Below, piece after piece: positions 1-10,106 of a DNA stretch of 64,000 bases (positions are counted from its first letter, which is position 1; each line of letters opens with the position of its first letter). Origin of the DNA: Actinostola sp. cb2023. Lineage: Eukaryota > Cnidaria > Anthozoa > Actiniaria > Actinostolidae. Both the position numbers and the translations under genes were made by a program. The notes under the pieces are model-generated. The model was not told the DNA's origin. It saw only the letters and a list, made by a program, of their open reading frames with translations, and did not search any database. The stretch is taken from assembly GCA_033675265.1 (NCBI GenBank), contig JAUJYZ010000724.1, forward strand, positions 818,001-882,000. The letters are read 5' to 3'.

Positions 1-3000
1 TGTAGTAAGAAGTGTGTGCGAGAGTCATGTCCCCACTAGTGAGATGAGTGTTGGGTGTATAGAATATAGAATGTAGTAAGAAGTGTGTGCGAGAGTCATG
101 TCCCCACTAGTGAGATGAGTGTTGGGTGTATAGAATATAGAATGTAGTAAGAAGTGAGTGTGAGAGTCGTGTCCCCACTAGTGAGATCAGTGTTGGTTGT
201 ATAGAATATAGAATGTAGTAAGAAGTGAGTGTGAGAGTCGTGTCCCCACTAGTGAGATCAGTGTTGGGTGTATAGAATATAGAATGTAGTAAGAAGTGAG
301 TGTGAGAGTCATGTCCCCACTAGTGAGATGAGTGTTGGGTGTATAGAATATAGAATGTAGTAAGAAGTGAGTGTGAGAGTCGTGTCACCACTAGTGAGAT
401 GAGTGTTGGGTGTATAGAATATAGAATATAGTAAGAAGTGAGTGTGTGAGAGTCGTGTCCCCACTAGTGAGATGAGTGTTGGGTGTATAGAATATAGAAT
501 GTAGTAAGAAGTGAGTGTGAGAGTCGTGTCACCACTAGTGAGATGAGTGTTGGGTGTATAGAATATAGAATGTAGTAAGAAGTGAGTGTGAGAGTCGTGT
601 CCCCACTAGTGAGATGAGTGTTGGGTGTATAGAATATAGAATGTAGTAAGAAGTGAGTGTGAGAGTCGTGTCCCCACTAGTCAGATGAGTGTTGGGTGTA
701 TAGAATATAGAATGTAGTAAGAAGTGAGTGTGAGAGTCGTGTCCCCACTAGTGAGATCAGTGTTGGTTGTATAGAATATAGAATGTAGTAAGAAGTGAGT
801 GTGAGAGTCGTGTCCCCACTAGTGAGATCAGTGTTGGGTGTATAGAATATAGAATGTAGTAAGAAGTGGGTGTGAGAGTCGTGTTCCCACTAGTGAGATG
901 AGTGTTGGGTGTAAATAATATAGAATGTAGTAAGAAGTGAGTGTGAGAGTCGTGTCTCCACCAGTGAGATGAGTGTTGGGTGTATAGAATATAGAATGTA
1001 GTAAGAAGTGAGTGTGAGAGTCGTGTCTACACTAGTGAGATGAGTGTTGGGTGTACAGAATATAGAATGTACTAAGAAGTGAGTGTGAGAGTCGTGTCCC
1101 TACTAGTGAGATGAGTGTTGGGTGTACAGAATATAGAATGTAGTAAGAAGTGAGTGTGAGAGTCGTGTCTCCACTCCACTAGAATGTAGAATGAGTGTGT
1201 GAGAGGTGTAGTAGATGATGTAGTAGAATGTAGTAAGAAGTGAGTGTGAGAGTCATGTCCCCACTAGTGAGATGAGTGTTGGGTGTACAGAATATAGAAT
1301 GTAGTAAGAAGTGAGTGTGAGAGTCGTGTCCCCACTAGTGAGATGAGTGTTGGGTGTACAGAATATAGAATGTAGTAAGAAGTGAGTGTGAGAGTCGTGT
1401 CTCCACTAGTGAGATGAGTGTTGGGTGTATAGAATATAGAATGTAGTAAGAAGTGAGTGTGAGAGTCATGTCCCCACTAGTGAGATGAGTGTTGGGTGTA
1501 TAGAATATAGAATGTAGTAAGAAGTGAGTGTGAGAGTCGTGTCCCCACTAGTGAGATCAGTGTTGGTTGTATAGAATATAGAATGTAGTAAGAAGTGAGT
1601 GTGAGAGTCGTGTCCCCACTAGTGAGATCAGTGTTGGGGTGTATAGAATATAGAATGTAGTAAGAAGTGAGTGTGAGAGTCATGTCCCCACTAGTGAGAT
1701 GAGTGTTGGGTGTATAGAATATAGAATGTAGTAAGAAGTGAGTGTGAGAGTCGTGTCCCCACTAGTGAGATGAGTGTTGGGTGTATAGAATATAGAATAT
1801 AGTAAGAAAGTGTGCGAGAGTCATGTCCCCACTAGTGAGATGAGTGTTGGGTGTATAGAATATAGAATGTAGTAAGAAGTGAGTGTGAGAGTCGTGTCCC
1901 CACTAGTGAGATGAGTGTTGGGTGTATAGAATATAGAATGTAGTAAGAAGTGAGTGTGAGAGTCGTGTCCCCACTAGTGAGATGAGTGTTGGGTGTATAG
2001 AATATAGAATGTAGTAAGAAGTGAGTGTGAGAGTCGTGTCCCCACTAGTGAGATGAGTGTTGGGTGTATAGAATATATAATGTAGTAAGAAGTGAGTGTG
2101 AGAGTCGTGTCCCCACTAGTGAGATCAGTGTTTGGTGTATAGAATATAGAATGTAGTAAGAAGTGAGTGTGAGAGTCGTGTCCCCACTAGTGAGATCAGT
2201 GTTGGGTGTATAGAATATAGAATGTAGTAAGAAGTGAGTGTGAGAGTCGTGTTCCCACTAGTGAGATGAGTGTTGGGTGTATAGAATATAGAATGTAGTA
2301 AGAAGTGAGTGTGAGAGTCGTGTCTCCACTAGTGAGATGAGTGTTGGGTGTAAGAATATAGAATGTAGTAAGAAGTGAGTGTGAGAGTCGTGTGTCCCAC
2401 TAGTGAGATGAGTGTTGGGTGTACAGAATATAGAATGTAGTAAGAAGTGAGTGTGAGAGTCGTGTCCCCACTAGTGAGATGAGTGTTGGGTGTACAGAAT
2501 ATAGAATGTAGTAAGAAGTGAGTGTGAGAGTCGTGTCCCCACTAGTGAGATGAGTGTTGGGTGTACAGAATATAGAATGTAGTAAGAAGTGAGTGTGAGA
2601 GTCGTGTCCCCACTAGTGAGATGAGTGTTGGGTGTACAGAATAGAATGTAGAAGAAGTGAGTGTAGAGTCGTGTCCCCACTAGTGTGAGTGTTGGGTGTA
2701 CCCACTATAGAATGTAGTAAGATGAGTGTTGAGGGTGTCCCACTAGTGAGAGAGTGTTGGGTGTACAGAATATAGAATGTAGTAAGAAGTGAGTGTGAGA
2801 GTCGTGTCCCCACTAGTGAGATGAGAGTTGGGTGTATAGAATATAGAATGTAGTAAGAAGTGAGTGTGAGAGTCGTGTCCCACTAGTGAGATGAGTGTTG
2901 GTGTATAGAATATAGAATGTAGTAAGAAGTGAGTGTGAGAGTCGTGTCCCCACTAGTGAGATGAGTGTTGGGTGTATAGAATATAGAATGTAGTAAGAAG

Positions 3001-3793
3001 TGAGTGTGAGAGTCGTGTCCCTACTAGTGAGATGAGTGTTGGGTGTAAATAATATAGAATGTAGTAAGAAGTGAGTGTGAGAGTCGTGTTCCTACTAGTG
3101 AGATGAGTGTTGGGTGTACAGAATATAGAATGTAGTAAGAAGTGAGTGTGAGAGTCGTGTCCCTACTAGTGAGATGAGTGTTGGGTGTAAATAATATAGA
3201 ATGTAGTAAGAAGTGAGTGTGAGAGTCATGTCCCCAGTAGTGAGATGAGAGTTGGGTGTATAGAATATAGAATGTAGTAAGAAGTGAGTGTGAGAGTCGT
3301 GTCCCCACTAGTGAGATGAGTGTTAGGTGTATAGAATATAGAATGTAGTAAGAAGTGAGTGTGAGAGTCGTGTCCCTACTAGTGAGATGAGTGTTGGGTG
3401 TATAGAATATAGAATGTAGTAAGAAGTGAGTGTGAGAGTCGTGTCCCTACTAGTGAGATGAGTGTTGGGTGTATAGAATATAGAATGTAGTAAGAAGTGA
3501 GTGTGAGAGTCGTGTCCCCACTAGTGAGATGAGTGTTGGGTGTAAATAATATAGAATGTAGTAAGAAGTGAGTGTGAGAGTCGTGTTTCCACTAGTGAGA
3601 TGAGTGTTAGGTGCATAGAATATAGAATGTAGTAAGAAGTGAGTGTGAGAGTCGTGTCCCTACTAGTGAGATGAGTGTTGGGTGTACAGAATATAGAATG
3701 TAGTAAGAAGTGAGTGTGAGAGTCGTGTCCCTACTAGTGAGATGAGTGTTGGGTGTACAGAATATAGAATGTAGTAAGAAGTGAGTGTGAGAG
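1..3793 (+). repeat. 71-bp satellite array A
   Basis: About 53 head-to-tail copies of a 71-bp unit that starts TGTAGTAAGAAGTGAGTGTG, contains the 8-bp palindrome CACTAGTG and ends TAGAATATAGAA. The period is direct: the unit restarts at 72, 143 and so on. Units differ by point changes (GTCGTG/GTCATG, GATGAG/GATCAG, TATAGA/TACAGA) and rare indels; 1190-1230 and 2640-2760 are scrambled. Variant pairs recur (GATCAG units near 183, 753 and 1555), which suggests higher-order duplication. The array runs off the left edge and decays at 3793. It lies in an intron of the minus-strand inhibitor gene. Apparent ORFs across it are only stop-free repeat translation. Confidence 0.98.
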
Positions 3794-3824
3794 ACACGTT
3801 AAAAAGTATTTTTTTATCGATGAG

Positions 3825-4095
3825 AACAAGGGGGAAGAAGAGGGACTGCGGATAAGGGTCGATGAAAGTGACATCTAGGAGGAGGACAAGAAGAAGGAGG
3901 ACAAGATGCAGAAGGAGCAGGGCCGACAATGGTAACAAGGAGGAGGAGGACAAGGTGAAGGTTGGACGATATCAAAGATGAGGAGGACAAAGAGGAACAA
4001 AGAGGAACAAGGAGGACGACAAGAAGGAGAAATTGAACAAGGACTAGAAGAAAGTGGAGAGTGGAGAAGGAGAACAAGATACAGAAACAAAGGTA
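3825..4095 (+). repeat. degenerate polypurine tract
   Basis: A purine-rich stretch built from imperfect GAGGACAAG/GAGGAACAA words, between the satellite and the last visible exon of the inhibitor gene. On the gene strand it is polypyrimidine inside an intron, starting about 45 nt past the donor. I see no exon in it. Confidence 0.7.
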
Positions 4096-4138
4096 GAAGT
4101 AGCAGTGATAGTAAAATAATGACTTTAATTATTCTTAC

Positions 4139-4270
4139 CACAATAGGACATGTTCCTGGTTTGGGTTTTCCATTAGGAATTTTAGGTGGTAATACACAGT
4201 CAAGGTTACAGCCATTATGGCAGCATTTATGTTTACCAGGACAATCTGGATCAACTAAGCACATGTCGAA
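4139..4270 (-). CDS. WAP exon C (body of a WAP four-disulfide core domain)
   Basis: A 132-nt, phase 0-0 exon. The acceptor is read as ATATCAG before TTCGAC and the donor as GTG/GTAAGA. The 44 residues start FDMCLVDPDCPGKHKCCHNG and hold MC, DC, the CC pair, GC and DC of a WAP core, then a PK-rich linker and GTCPIV, whose Cys would be Cys1 of a further WAP domain beyond the left edge. Cys1 of this domain is in the preceding exon (GRCPPP at the end of 4853-5058). The usual Cys2 is not visible in the joined sequence, so either a micro-exon or another acceptor (TGCAG at 4286-4290) is missed, or this WAP lacks one disulfide. WAP domains are small serine-protease inhibitors. Confidence 0.8.
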
Positions 4271-4317
4271 CTGATATCTGTTACTGCAGACCTGAGTAAA
4301 GGAGATATGATCAAAAT

Positions 4318-4461
4318 AGAGTCGTTTTCGTATGAGTGGGAAACCTACGGCACTGAGTTACGGTCACGGTACGGAATCGAAAACAATATCTATTCAACCA
4401 ATCACAGCGCATAAAATCATTGCTCAACCGATCAGAATGTTTGGACACTGCACGGTCACCG
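4318..4461 (+). mobile_element. MITE fragment (GTATGAGTGGGAA family)
   Basis: Shares GAGTCGTTTTCGTATGAGTG, the CACAGCGC word and the ATTG(A/G)TTGG-type words with the fuller element at 10387-10584, but the right terminus is missing. It sits in the intron between WAP exons B and C. Confidence 0.6.
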
Positions 4462-4603
4462 CTTTTCACCCTTCAGACACAAAGGCGCGAAAAATCGTCA
4501 GGGAAACTACTAGATACTAAGGTATATGTGTGTAAAATCAGACAATCCCAGAAAACCAAGAAATAATTTAGATTTTGATCAGAGATCACATACGAATCCC
4601 AAT

Positions 4604-4736
4604 AGAGCAGATTCCGTATGACTGTGAAAAACTTACGGCACGTTCGCCGTGACCGTGATGATTTAGGATTTCGAATGAATTCGTGCCGTGCCGTGCCGTG
4701 CGGCGTGGTTTTTCACAGTCATACGAAATCTGCTCT
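4604..4736. mobile_element. foldback MITE, ~28-bp TIRs
   Basis: Left end AGAGCAGATTCCGTATGACT and right end AGTCATACGAAATCTGCTCT are inverted copies; the arms continue into GTGAAAAAC and GTTTTTCAC. The centre contains repeated GTGCCGTGCC words. Intronic. Confidence 0.75.
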
Positions 4737-4852
4737 AATTTACACGGTACTATACTTATTGGTATTTCAAGATCAATACGATCCCCCCTCCCGTAAACGT
4801 CCACTTTTGTCTGACACCTACATTGGTCGCTTTAGAGAAGTTGGACTATTAC

Positions 4853-5058
4853 CTTTCCAGAGAATGTTGGTGGAGGACATCTTCCCAGTTTGACTGGGGA
4901 GACTTTGATGATCTTCTTGACTGGGCGTAGACAAGTCTTAATGCAGCCGTTGTGGCAACACTTTTGTCTTCCTCGGCAATCAGAGTCCGTCAGGCAACGG
5001 TCCCAAAAATCGAACCCACAACTTGATATCTCAAATCTTGGGCACATTCCAGGTTTGA
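4853..5058 (-). CDS. WAP exon B
   Basis: A 206-nt exon. The acceptor is CACTTCACAG before TCAAACC, entered in phase 1, which joins the final G of Kunitz 3 to give Val. The donor is AAG/GTAATA, phase 0. It encodes a complete WAP core: Cys at GMC, SSC, DRC, SDC, KCC (two), NGC and KTC, eight in all, with the characteristic D-x-D-C and KCC motifs. A basic linker (VKKIIKVSP) follows, then GRCPPPTFSGK, carrying Cys1 of the next WAP. The exon thus breaks the one-domain-one-exon rule of the upstream part; phase-0 introns falling just after Cys1 suggest tandem duplication of a WAP unit. Expected role: secreted serine-protease inhibitor module. Confidence 0.88.
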
Positions 5059-5128
5059 CTGTGAAGTGGGAAAAACGTGTTAATATTTGTTCAACAGCTG
5101 TTTTGAATGACTTGAAAACTTGGTAAGC

Positions 5129-5325
5129 TTTGCAAAATCTACGACGGCGACGTCAACCGGAAGTGTAAATAACTTCTGTTCGGGGTTTCGTACATTAGAG
5201 ATTTAGTTCAAGCCTAAGCACGCGAGGTTACTTCATCCACAGGGAATACCAACTATGAAGGTACGAAACTCCAAACAGAAGTTACTTACACTTCCGGTTG
5301 ACGTCGCCGTTGTAGATTTTGCAAA
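5129..5325. mobile_element. MITE with ~50-bp TIRs (TTGCAAAATCTACGACGG)
   Basis: The left arm TTGCAAAATCTACGACGGCG, continuing through GTCAACCGGAAGTGT, is mirrored at the right end by ACACTTCCGGTTGAC and GTAGATTTTGCAA, with a few mismatches. The loop is about 90 bp. No ORF. Confidence 0.85.
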
Positions 5326-5394
5326 TCTTTTAAAAACTCCCTAAATTTACTTAATCAAATCATTGAAAAACAACTTTTTGAAGTAATATATTAA

Positions 5395-5540
5395 TAGATC
5401 AAACTCGAGAAAGAGTGTTTCCTCCGGTTTCAAAATACCGAGAAGTGGGCTGAAAAAATCCCGAGGTGCAGCCGAGTATTTTTAGTCAACTTCAAGGTGT
5501 TTGGATATCGGATGAAACACTCTTTCTCGTGTTTGATCTA
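5395..5540. mobile_element. MITE with 27-bp TIRs (TAGATCAAAC)
   Basis: Left TAGATCAAACTCGAGAAAGA and right TCTTTCTCGTGTTTGATCTA match with one mismatch; the arms extend to GTGTTTC and GAAACAC. The 146-bp element has no coding capacity. Confidence 0.85.
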
Positions 5541-5651
5541 GCTTCTCAAACCATTGATAATTCTTGGAGAAATTAAAGTAATGAGTTTGAGAACTTCGTT
5601 TGCACCATACATTCGACAACGATCGATACTATACGTGCATATATTTTAATT

Positions 5652-6421
5652 ACTCGGGCCCTTCCGAAGGAAGCCCGAGTTAGAAAATGCGTTTTTCGGT
5701 AGTAGTTTTTTTAGGCTCAAGAATGACGAAAATATGCGACGTATTTAATCGTATCCGGAGTTTCAAGATTACTCAGCAGATAAGAACAAACCACACACAC
5801 AGGACTAAAGTAGATTATGAATCTTAGTTTTGAAAGCAACATGTCGTTAATAATCCGTTACTGAGCAGCTTCGTATTATGTCTCTGAAGCTAGAGAGCAA
5901 GGGTTTGATTTTTCAGTAGATTTTGTTTAGATAGCTAATATCGCTTTGCTTGCTGCCTGACTGTCGTAACGCGAGGGCGTTATCGGAACCATCTGACCTA
6001 TGCAACCTCAAGACGTATCATGTTCGTACTCATCCGACTCATAGTCTCTCTCGTCACTCAACTGTCACTGATTGTCATGACGTCAGAGAAATGATATTGT
6101 ATTGAAGAAGATGTCCTTGTTTTATTCGACGTTCGAACCGTAACTCGAACCCGAACTCGAACTCGATTCCAAACTCGACGTTTCGGGATCTGAAGCTAGA
6201 GAGGGGGCCTTTACACGAACTCATCAAAATCAAATCAATTGAACTCAAAGTCAAAAGGTAATCAAATGAACTCAAAGTCAAAGGCAAATCAAATGAACTC
6301 GACACATACATGTATATACAGTCTCCCTCGTCACGCAACTGTCAGTCATTGTCAGGTCTCTCCTCACGCAACTGACATTGTCCTTGTCATAAGCCCGAGT
6401 GTACGCTCATTGAGCGTCTTG
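5652..6421 (+). mobile_element. non-autonomous hairpin-ended element, Helitron2/Helentron-like (copy 1)
   Basis: The left terminus is a hairpin, ACTCGGGC-CCTTCCGAAGG-AAGCCCGAGT. The right terminus repeats GCCCGAGT about 25 bp inside and then ends in a second hairpin, ACGCTCATTGAGCGT, followed by CTTG and T. An asymmetric inverted repeat plus a right-terminal hairpin, with T on both flanks, is the arrangement described for Helitron2/Helentron non-autonomous elements. No Rep/helicase ORF is present. At least six related termini occur in the window. The class is inferred from termini alone. Confidence 0.65.
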
Positions 6422-7149
6422 TTAATAAAACAAAAACAACATTCTTGCATGGGAGACTCATGAGCTATTTCGGTATGCGCCAGTAAGTTGGGCAAGAGTA
6501 GGGAAACTAACAACATCAACGAGGTTTATCAGTCAAGGGCAAAATAAAGACACAAACAACATGGCCACCGGGCAGGCCTGCACAACAGGGGGCGACCGCT
6601 GACACTAATAACGTAATGGTTGATGGACATTAGAAGATAAGAATGGAAAGCATACCCAAGATGCATGCGAGTTTATTAGTATTGTCTATTATGTGTCACT
6701 CTCCTTAAATAAAGACTATTATTAAATTATTATTATTTATTTATATTATTATTATTATTATTTTATTATTATTTTATTTTATTTTTTTTATTATTATTAT
6801 TATCATCATTATTATTTTTTTTTTAAAGGTGTTTGAGCAAGAATAAATTAATGTCAGTATGTATTTACCTTTTTGCAAGATCTGGAAACCTAAAAAGGTA
6901 AAAAACATAAATAATTTGCAGATGCAATTTATAATAAATAGAAAAATCAACTTTATTTGACGTTTCGATGCATCTCGTTTCATTCTCAACAAGAAAATGG
7001 ATATGGACTATAATTTTAAGAACAATGAACACTTTGAACTAGAAATATTAATGAATGTCGTGAAGCTCTACTGATTTAATTTACCTCTATTTTGTTTCAT
7101 AATCACTGTAAAAGACAACACATGTATTAGCAACAAATGAAATCACAAA
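6422..7149. other. gene-free intronic stretch with degenerate (ATT)n
   Basis: Only a degenerate ATT/TTTA tract (about 6711-6835) and AT-rich sequence are visible. GACGTTTCGATGCATCTCG near 6960 resembles the GACGTTTCGAG core of the foldback at 17105-17236. I see no exon. Confidence 0.5.
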
Positions 7150-7590
7150 CAATACAGAGTGTGCTGCGAGCATAAGCGCAAGTACAAAATGGTTCATGCT
7201 ATGTCACTGTAAAAACGGGCCTGACGCAAGCATAAGCGCATGCAAGAGACCTTATGTCACTGCGAAAACGGGCCTGACGCAAGCATAAGCACAAGAGGCC
7301 TTATGCCACTGTGAAAACGGGCTTGACGCAAGCATTACGCGCAAGAGACCTTATGCCACTGTGAAAACGGGCCTGATGCAAGCATAAGCACAAGAGACCT
7401 TATGCCACTGTGAAAACGGGTCTGACGCAAGAATAAGCGCAAGAGACCTTATGCCACTGTGAAAACGGGTCTGACGCAAGAATAAGCGCAAGAGAACTTA
7501 CGCCACAGTGAAAACGGGTCAGACGCAAGCATAAGCACAAGAGACCTTATGTCACTGTGAAAACGAACCTGACGCAAGTATAAGCAAAAA
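7150..7590 (+). repeat. ~49-bp intronic minisatellite
   Basis: About eight imperfect copies of a unit reading CACTGTGAAAACGGGCCTGA, then CGCAAGCATAAGCGCAAGAG and ACCTTATGC. It ends in a short poly(A) at 7588-7610. It lies just downstream (gene strand) of the Kunitz 3 exon. Confidence 0.9.
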
Positions 7591-7697
7591 AAAAAAAAAA
7601 AAAAAAAAACAAGCAGAAGCAAATGAGGCGTTATGTTCTACACTGAAATTGCTGTAAGATAAGATCCCACATGCGTAAATGAGTTGTGACAACTCAC

Positions 7698-7865
7698 CTT
7701 TCATGCACTTCATCTTACAGTGCTTCATCGAAGGGTATTGGTTAGCATTCCCCTCGCAACCAGAGTACATAAACTTTTCACATTTTTGTGTTTGGGTGTT
7801 GAAGAACCATCTTGCTATATGAGCCCTGCAAATACCTTTGGCTTTAGGAAGTGTACACGCCCGAT
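7698..7865 (-). CDS. Kunitz domain 3 exon
   Basis: A 168-nt, phase 1-1 exon with acceptor TTTTCCAG/ATCGGG and donor AAAG/GTGAGT. The encoded module begins DRACTLPKAKGICRAHIARW and keeps all six Kunitz cysteines (AC, IC, KC, GC, HC, KC), the aromatic core (RWFFN) and the GC-x-GNAN loop. The residue after the second Cys is Arg (ICRAH), so the P1 site predicts inhibition of trypsin-like proteases (family knowledge). MYSGCEG stands where FxYGGCxG is usual, a mild change. It follows Kunitz 2 after a SINE-bearing intron. Confidence 0.93.
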
Positions 7866-7929
7866 CTGGAAAAGATGAAAAGATGAATCAAGTTATTAAA
7901 CAAAATAACATCAATCTAAGTTGACCGTC

Positions 7930-8395
7930 GTCCGGTTGGCTCAGTTGGTTGAGTACCGGTCTATTGTGCGGTAGGTTCGTGGTTCGAGTCCCGGCCGGAC
8001 CATTACTCAGGGTCTTAAAATAATTGAGGAGAAGGTGCTGCCTTTGTAATTACATCTGCAAATGGTCACAAATGGTCACTTCACGTCTTCTCGGATAAGG
8101 ACTTAAAACTGTAGGTCCTGTCTCCCGACCCTAATCTTACCTGTTCATGGGGGAAATTAAAGAACCTGTTGAACTCTTTGTAAGAGTAGGGGATTGTTAC
8201 CCGGTTCAACAGCCTACTTCTAATTGGAGGCATAACATACTAACGTACTAACTACTCATGATTGTAAGCTGCTCGGCTGCCATGGGTGCCTTTCATATGC
8301 AGCCCCAAAAAGTCCTCCATCGGTTGTAAAGCGCATTGAGAATATGTGAAATGCGCTATATAAGAACGACTATATTATTATTATAAGTTGTGCCG
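7930..8395 (+). mobile_element. tRNA-derived SINE, near full length
   Basis: The head at 7930-8000 folds like a tRNA: acceptor halves GTCCGGT and GCCGGAC, A box TGGCTCAGTTGG (7937-7948) and B box GGTTCGAGTCC (7981-7991), the two internal pol III promoter blocks. An unrelated central region follows (GGAGAAGGTGCTGCCTTTG, then TTCTCGGATAAGGAC), and the 3' tail GTAAAGCGCATTGAG...AATGCGCTATATAA ends in (ATT)n, a LINE-type recognition tail. The anticodon stem is imperfect and the anticodon doubtful, so this is a SINE rather than a working tRNA. It lies in the intron between Kunitz 2 and 3. A 3' fragment of the same family is at 18420-18532. Confidence 0.9.
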
Positions 8396-8406
8396 AATTT
8401 ACTTAC

Positions 8407-8580
8407 TTGAACACGTTTGTAAACACATTTTCTCGCTGTCGAAGTTGTTGGCGTTACCTTGACAACCGCCGTAATTAAAACTCTTACATCTGCCCTGACG
8501 AGAGTCATAGTACCACTTGCGCAATTTCATCTTGCACGGTCCTGGCCTGTTTGGAAGACGACAGATCTCAGTCGGCGTAG
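8407..8580 (-). CDS. Kunitz domain 2 exon
   Basis: A 174-nt, phase 1-1 exon with acceptor TATTTCCAG/CTACGCC and donor TCAA/GTAAGT. It gives a textbook Kunitz/BPTI fold: EICRLPNRPGPCKMKLRKWY, then YYDSRQGRC, FNYGGCQGNANNF and MCLQTC, with six Cys in canonical spacing. P1 is Lys (GPCKMK), predicting trypsin-like targets. Of the three Kunitz modules it is closest to the family consensus. Confidence 0.95.
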
Positions 8581-8612
8581 CTGGAAATAAAGGTATATCA
8601 GTATTAGATCTA

Positions 8613-8898
8613 CAGCGGTCGACAAAAGTATCGCGAACACCCCTTCCCCCATCTCCAATGTTGAAGACTTAGCAAATGATCAGAGCGCAGCAGTTTGAAA
8701 AACAACTTTGTATTGGGGGAAAGGGGGTCACTGTAGAGCTAAGTGTTCGTGGACTTCTGTCGACCGCACCCCTTCCCCCATCTCCAATGTTGAAGACTTA
8801 GCTCTACAGAGACCCACTTTCCCCCCTTACAAAGTTGTTTTTCAAACTGCTGCGCTCTGATCATTTGCTAAGTGTTCGTGGACTTTTGTCGACCGCTG
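8613..8898. mobile_element. Tc1/mariner-like MITE with TA target duplication
   Basis: The termini CAGCGGTCGACAAAAGT and ACTTTTGTCGACCGCTG are perfect inverted repeats directly flanked by TA on both sides (8611-8612 and 8899-8900). The whole 286 bp is almost a palindrome, and the segment starting CACCCCTTCCCCCATCTCC occurs twice. The superfamily is inferred from the TA duplication and terminus. Confidence 0.85.
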
Positions 8899-8901
8899 TA
8901 G

Positions 8902-9510
8902 AGTGCAGGAGAGTATATCATGAAGTACCTAAGTCATGAAGCATATAAAATATTATGTTTTTTTAATATTATGTTATAGAACTTATTTTTGTAGACATTA
9001 GACATTAGTACTTCAAATAGTACTATCGAATAAATCTAATATTGCTGGCACATCGAGAGCCGCAAGCTGTGGACACTTCAGTGGACATTCAAGTTTTCCC
9101 ATATAAATAGGGGAAGCTCAGAGGTTAGTTAGTTGCGTAGCTGGTTAGTTGAACGTTGAACCTAACAAGAGATTATCTTATACCTGGCCTCGTGTCGTTT
9201 ATAACAATTTGATGAAATGAAATATTAAGTAATGCCCGGTTTCTCCACCAATATTTGATGTATTACAAAACATCATAAAAATAGTTTCTAGTATTAGGCT
9301 TCATAACATTCAACTAAATAACATCGAAGTATCAACCAAATAGAATACCCGTCTTCTCCACCAATGTTTGAAGTATTACAAAAGATAATAAAAACAGTTT
9401 CTATATATAGAATTAGGCTTCATAACAATTAACAAGATAGCATCAAAGTATCAACCAAATAGAATACCCGTGTTCTCCACCAATAAAGTATTACAAAAGA
9501 TCATATATAC
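8902..9510. other. AT-rich intron with a short direct repeat
   Basis: No exon is seen. Two to three copies of a phrase including TCTCCACCAAT, GTATTACAAAA and AGTATCAACCAAATAGAAT recur at about 9240, 9350 and 9445 (period near 110-120 bp), a small intronic tandem repeat that runs up to the Kunitz 1 exon. Confidence 0.55.
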
Positions 9511-9717
9511 CTGCGTGGTAACAAGCTCTTTTGCACTGTTCTACGGTTATGAAGTTATTGTAATTGCCTCCAGCTCCGCCATAGACAAATGGTTCACAAA
9601 TCCGCGTCTTAGAATTAAAATGGTATCGCACAATGAAAGCTTTCCCATATCCGCGCAACTTCGGCTGCATGCAGACTCTACGTGGTTGAATGGCTTTCGA
9701 GGTGACAAGCACAGGCA
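9511..9717 (-). CDS. Kunitz domain 1 exon, lacking the Cys14-Cys38 pair
   Basis: A 207-nt, phase 1-1 exon with acceptor TTCTTTATAG/TGCCTG and donor CGCAG/GTATAT. The Kunitz scaffold is clear: RVCMQPKLRGYGKAFIVRYH, FNSKTRICEPFVYGG, AGGNYNNF, EQCKRAC. Only four of six cysteines remain. The second Cys (BPTI Cys14) is Gly in GYGKAF, and the fourth (Cys38) is Ala in YGGAGGN. These two normally bond to each other next to the reactive loop, so one entire disulfide has been removed cleanly while the other two stay. P1 would still be Lys. This looks like selected loss of one bond rather than decay, since the rest of the domain is conserved. Confidence 0.92.
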
Positions 9718-9867
9718 CTATAAAGAAACAAAAATATTTTTTTTAAAGTTGAAAAAATGATTTAGTTATAGTAATCAATAACAACCAACTTTATTTATTG
9801 AGGGAAAACAAGTAACAGTCATAGACTGATGAACTTCCTACAATTAAATATATAATCTAACTCACAA

Positions 9868-10106
9868 TACTCCAGTTTCGAGTTGTTTAGACACCGCTGT
9901 ACTCCTTGACAAAAGACGCATTTGCTCAGGCTTAGCCTCAATTCAGTGTAAATTATGCACAAATACCGACGAGAACGTGTTGACATTCAACAATAGAAAC
10001 CATTTTTAATTGTACGGGTTATTCTCTGGATTGAGGCTAAGCCTAAGCAAACGCGTCTTTTGTCAAGGAGTACAGCGGTGTCTAAACAACTCGAAACGGG
10101 AGTATT
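9868..10106. mobile_element. 239-bp MITE, ~80-bp TIRs (ACTCCAGTTTCGAGTTG family)
   Basis: The arm ACTCCAGTTTCGAGTTGTTT, continuing through CGCTGTACTCCTTGACAAAAGACGC and GCTTAGCCTCAAT, is mirrored at the right. Other copies are at 22044-22281, 30051-30294, 34554-34972 and 57480-57692. No ORF. Confidence 0.9.

Noticed and set aside
1..3793. CRISPR-like array of regularly spaced repeats
   Set aside because: The whole 71-bp unit is repeated with no variable spacers, and the sequence is eukaryotic.
7930..8000. Genuine tRNA gene
   Set aside because: Acceptor, D and T arms look tRNA-like, but the anticodon stem is poor and the sequence continues directly into a SINE body and LINE-type tail.
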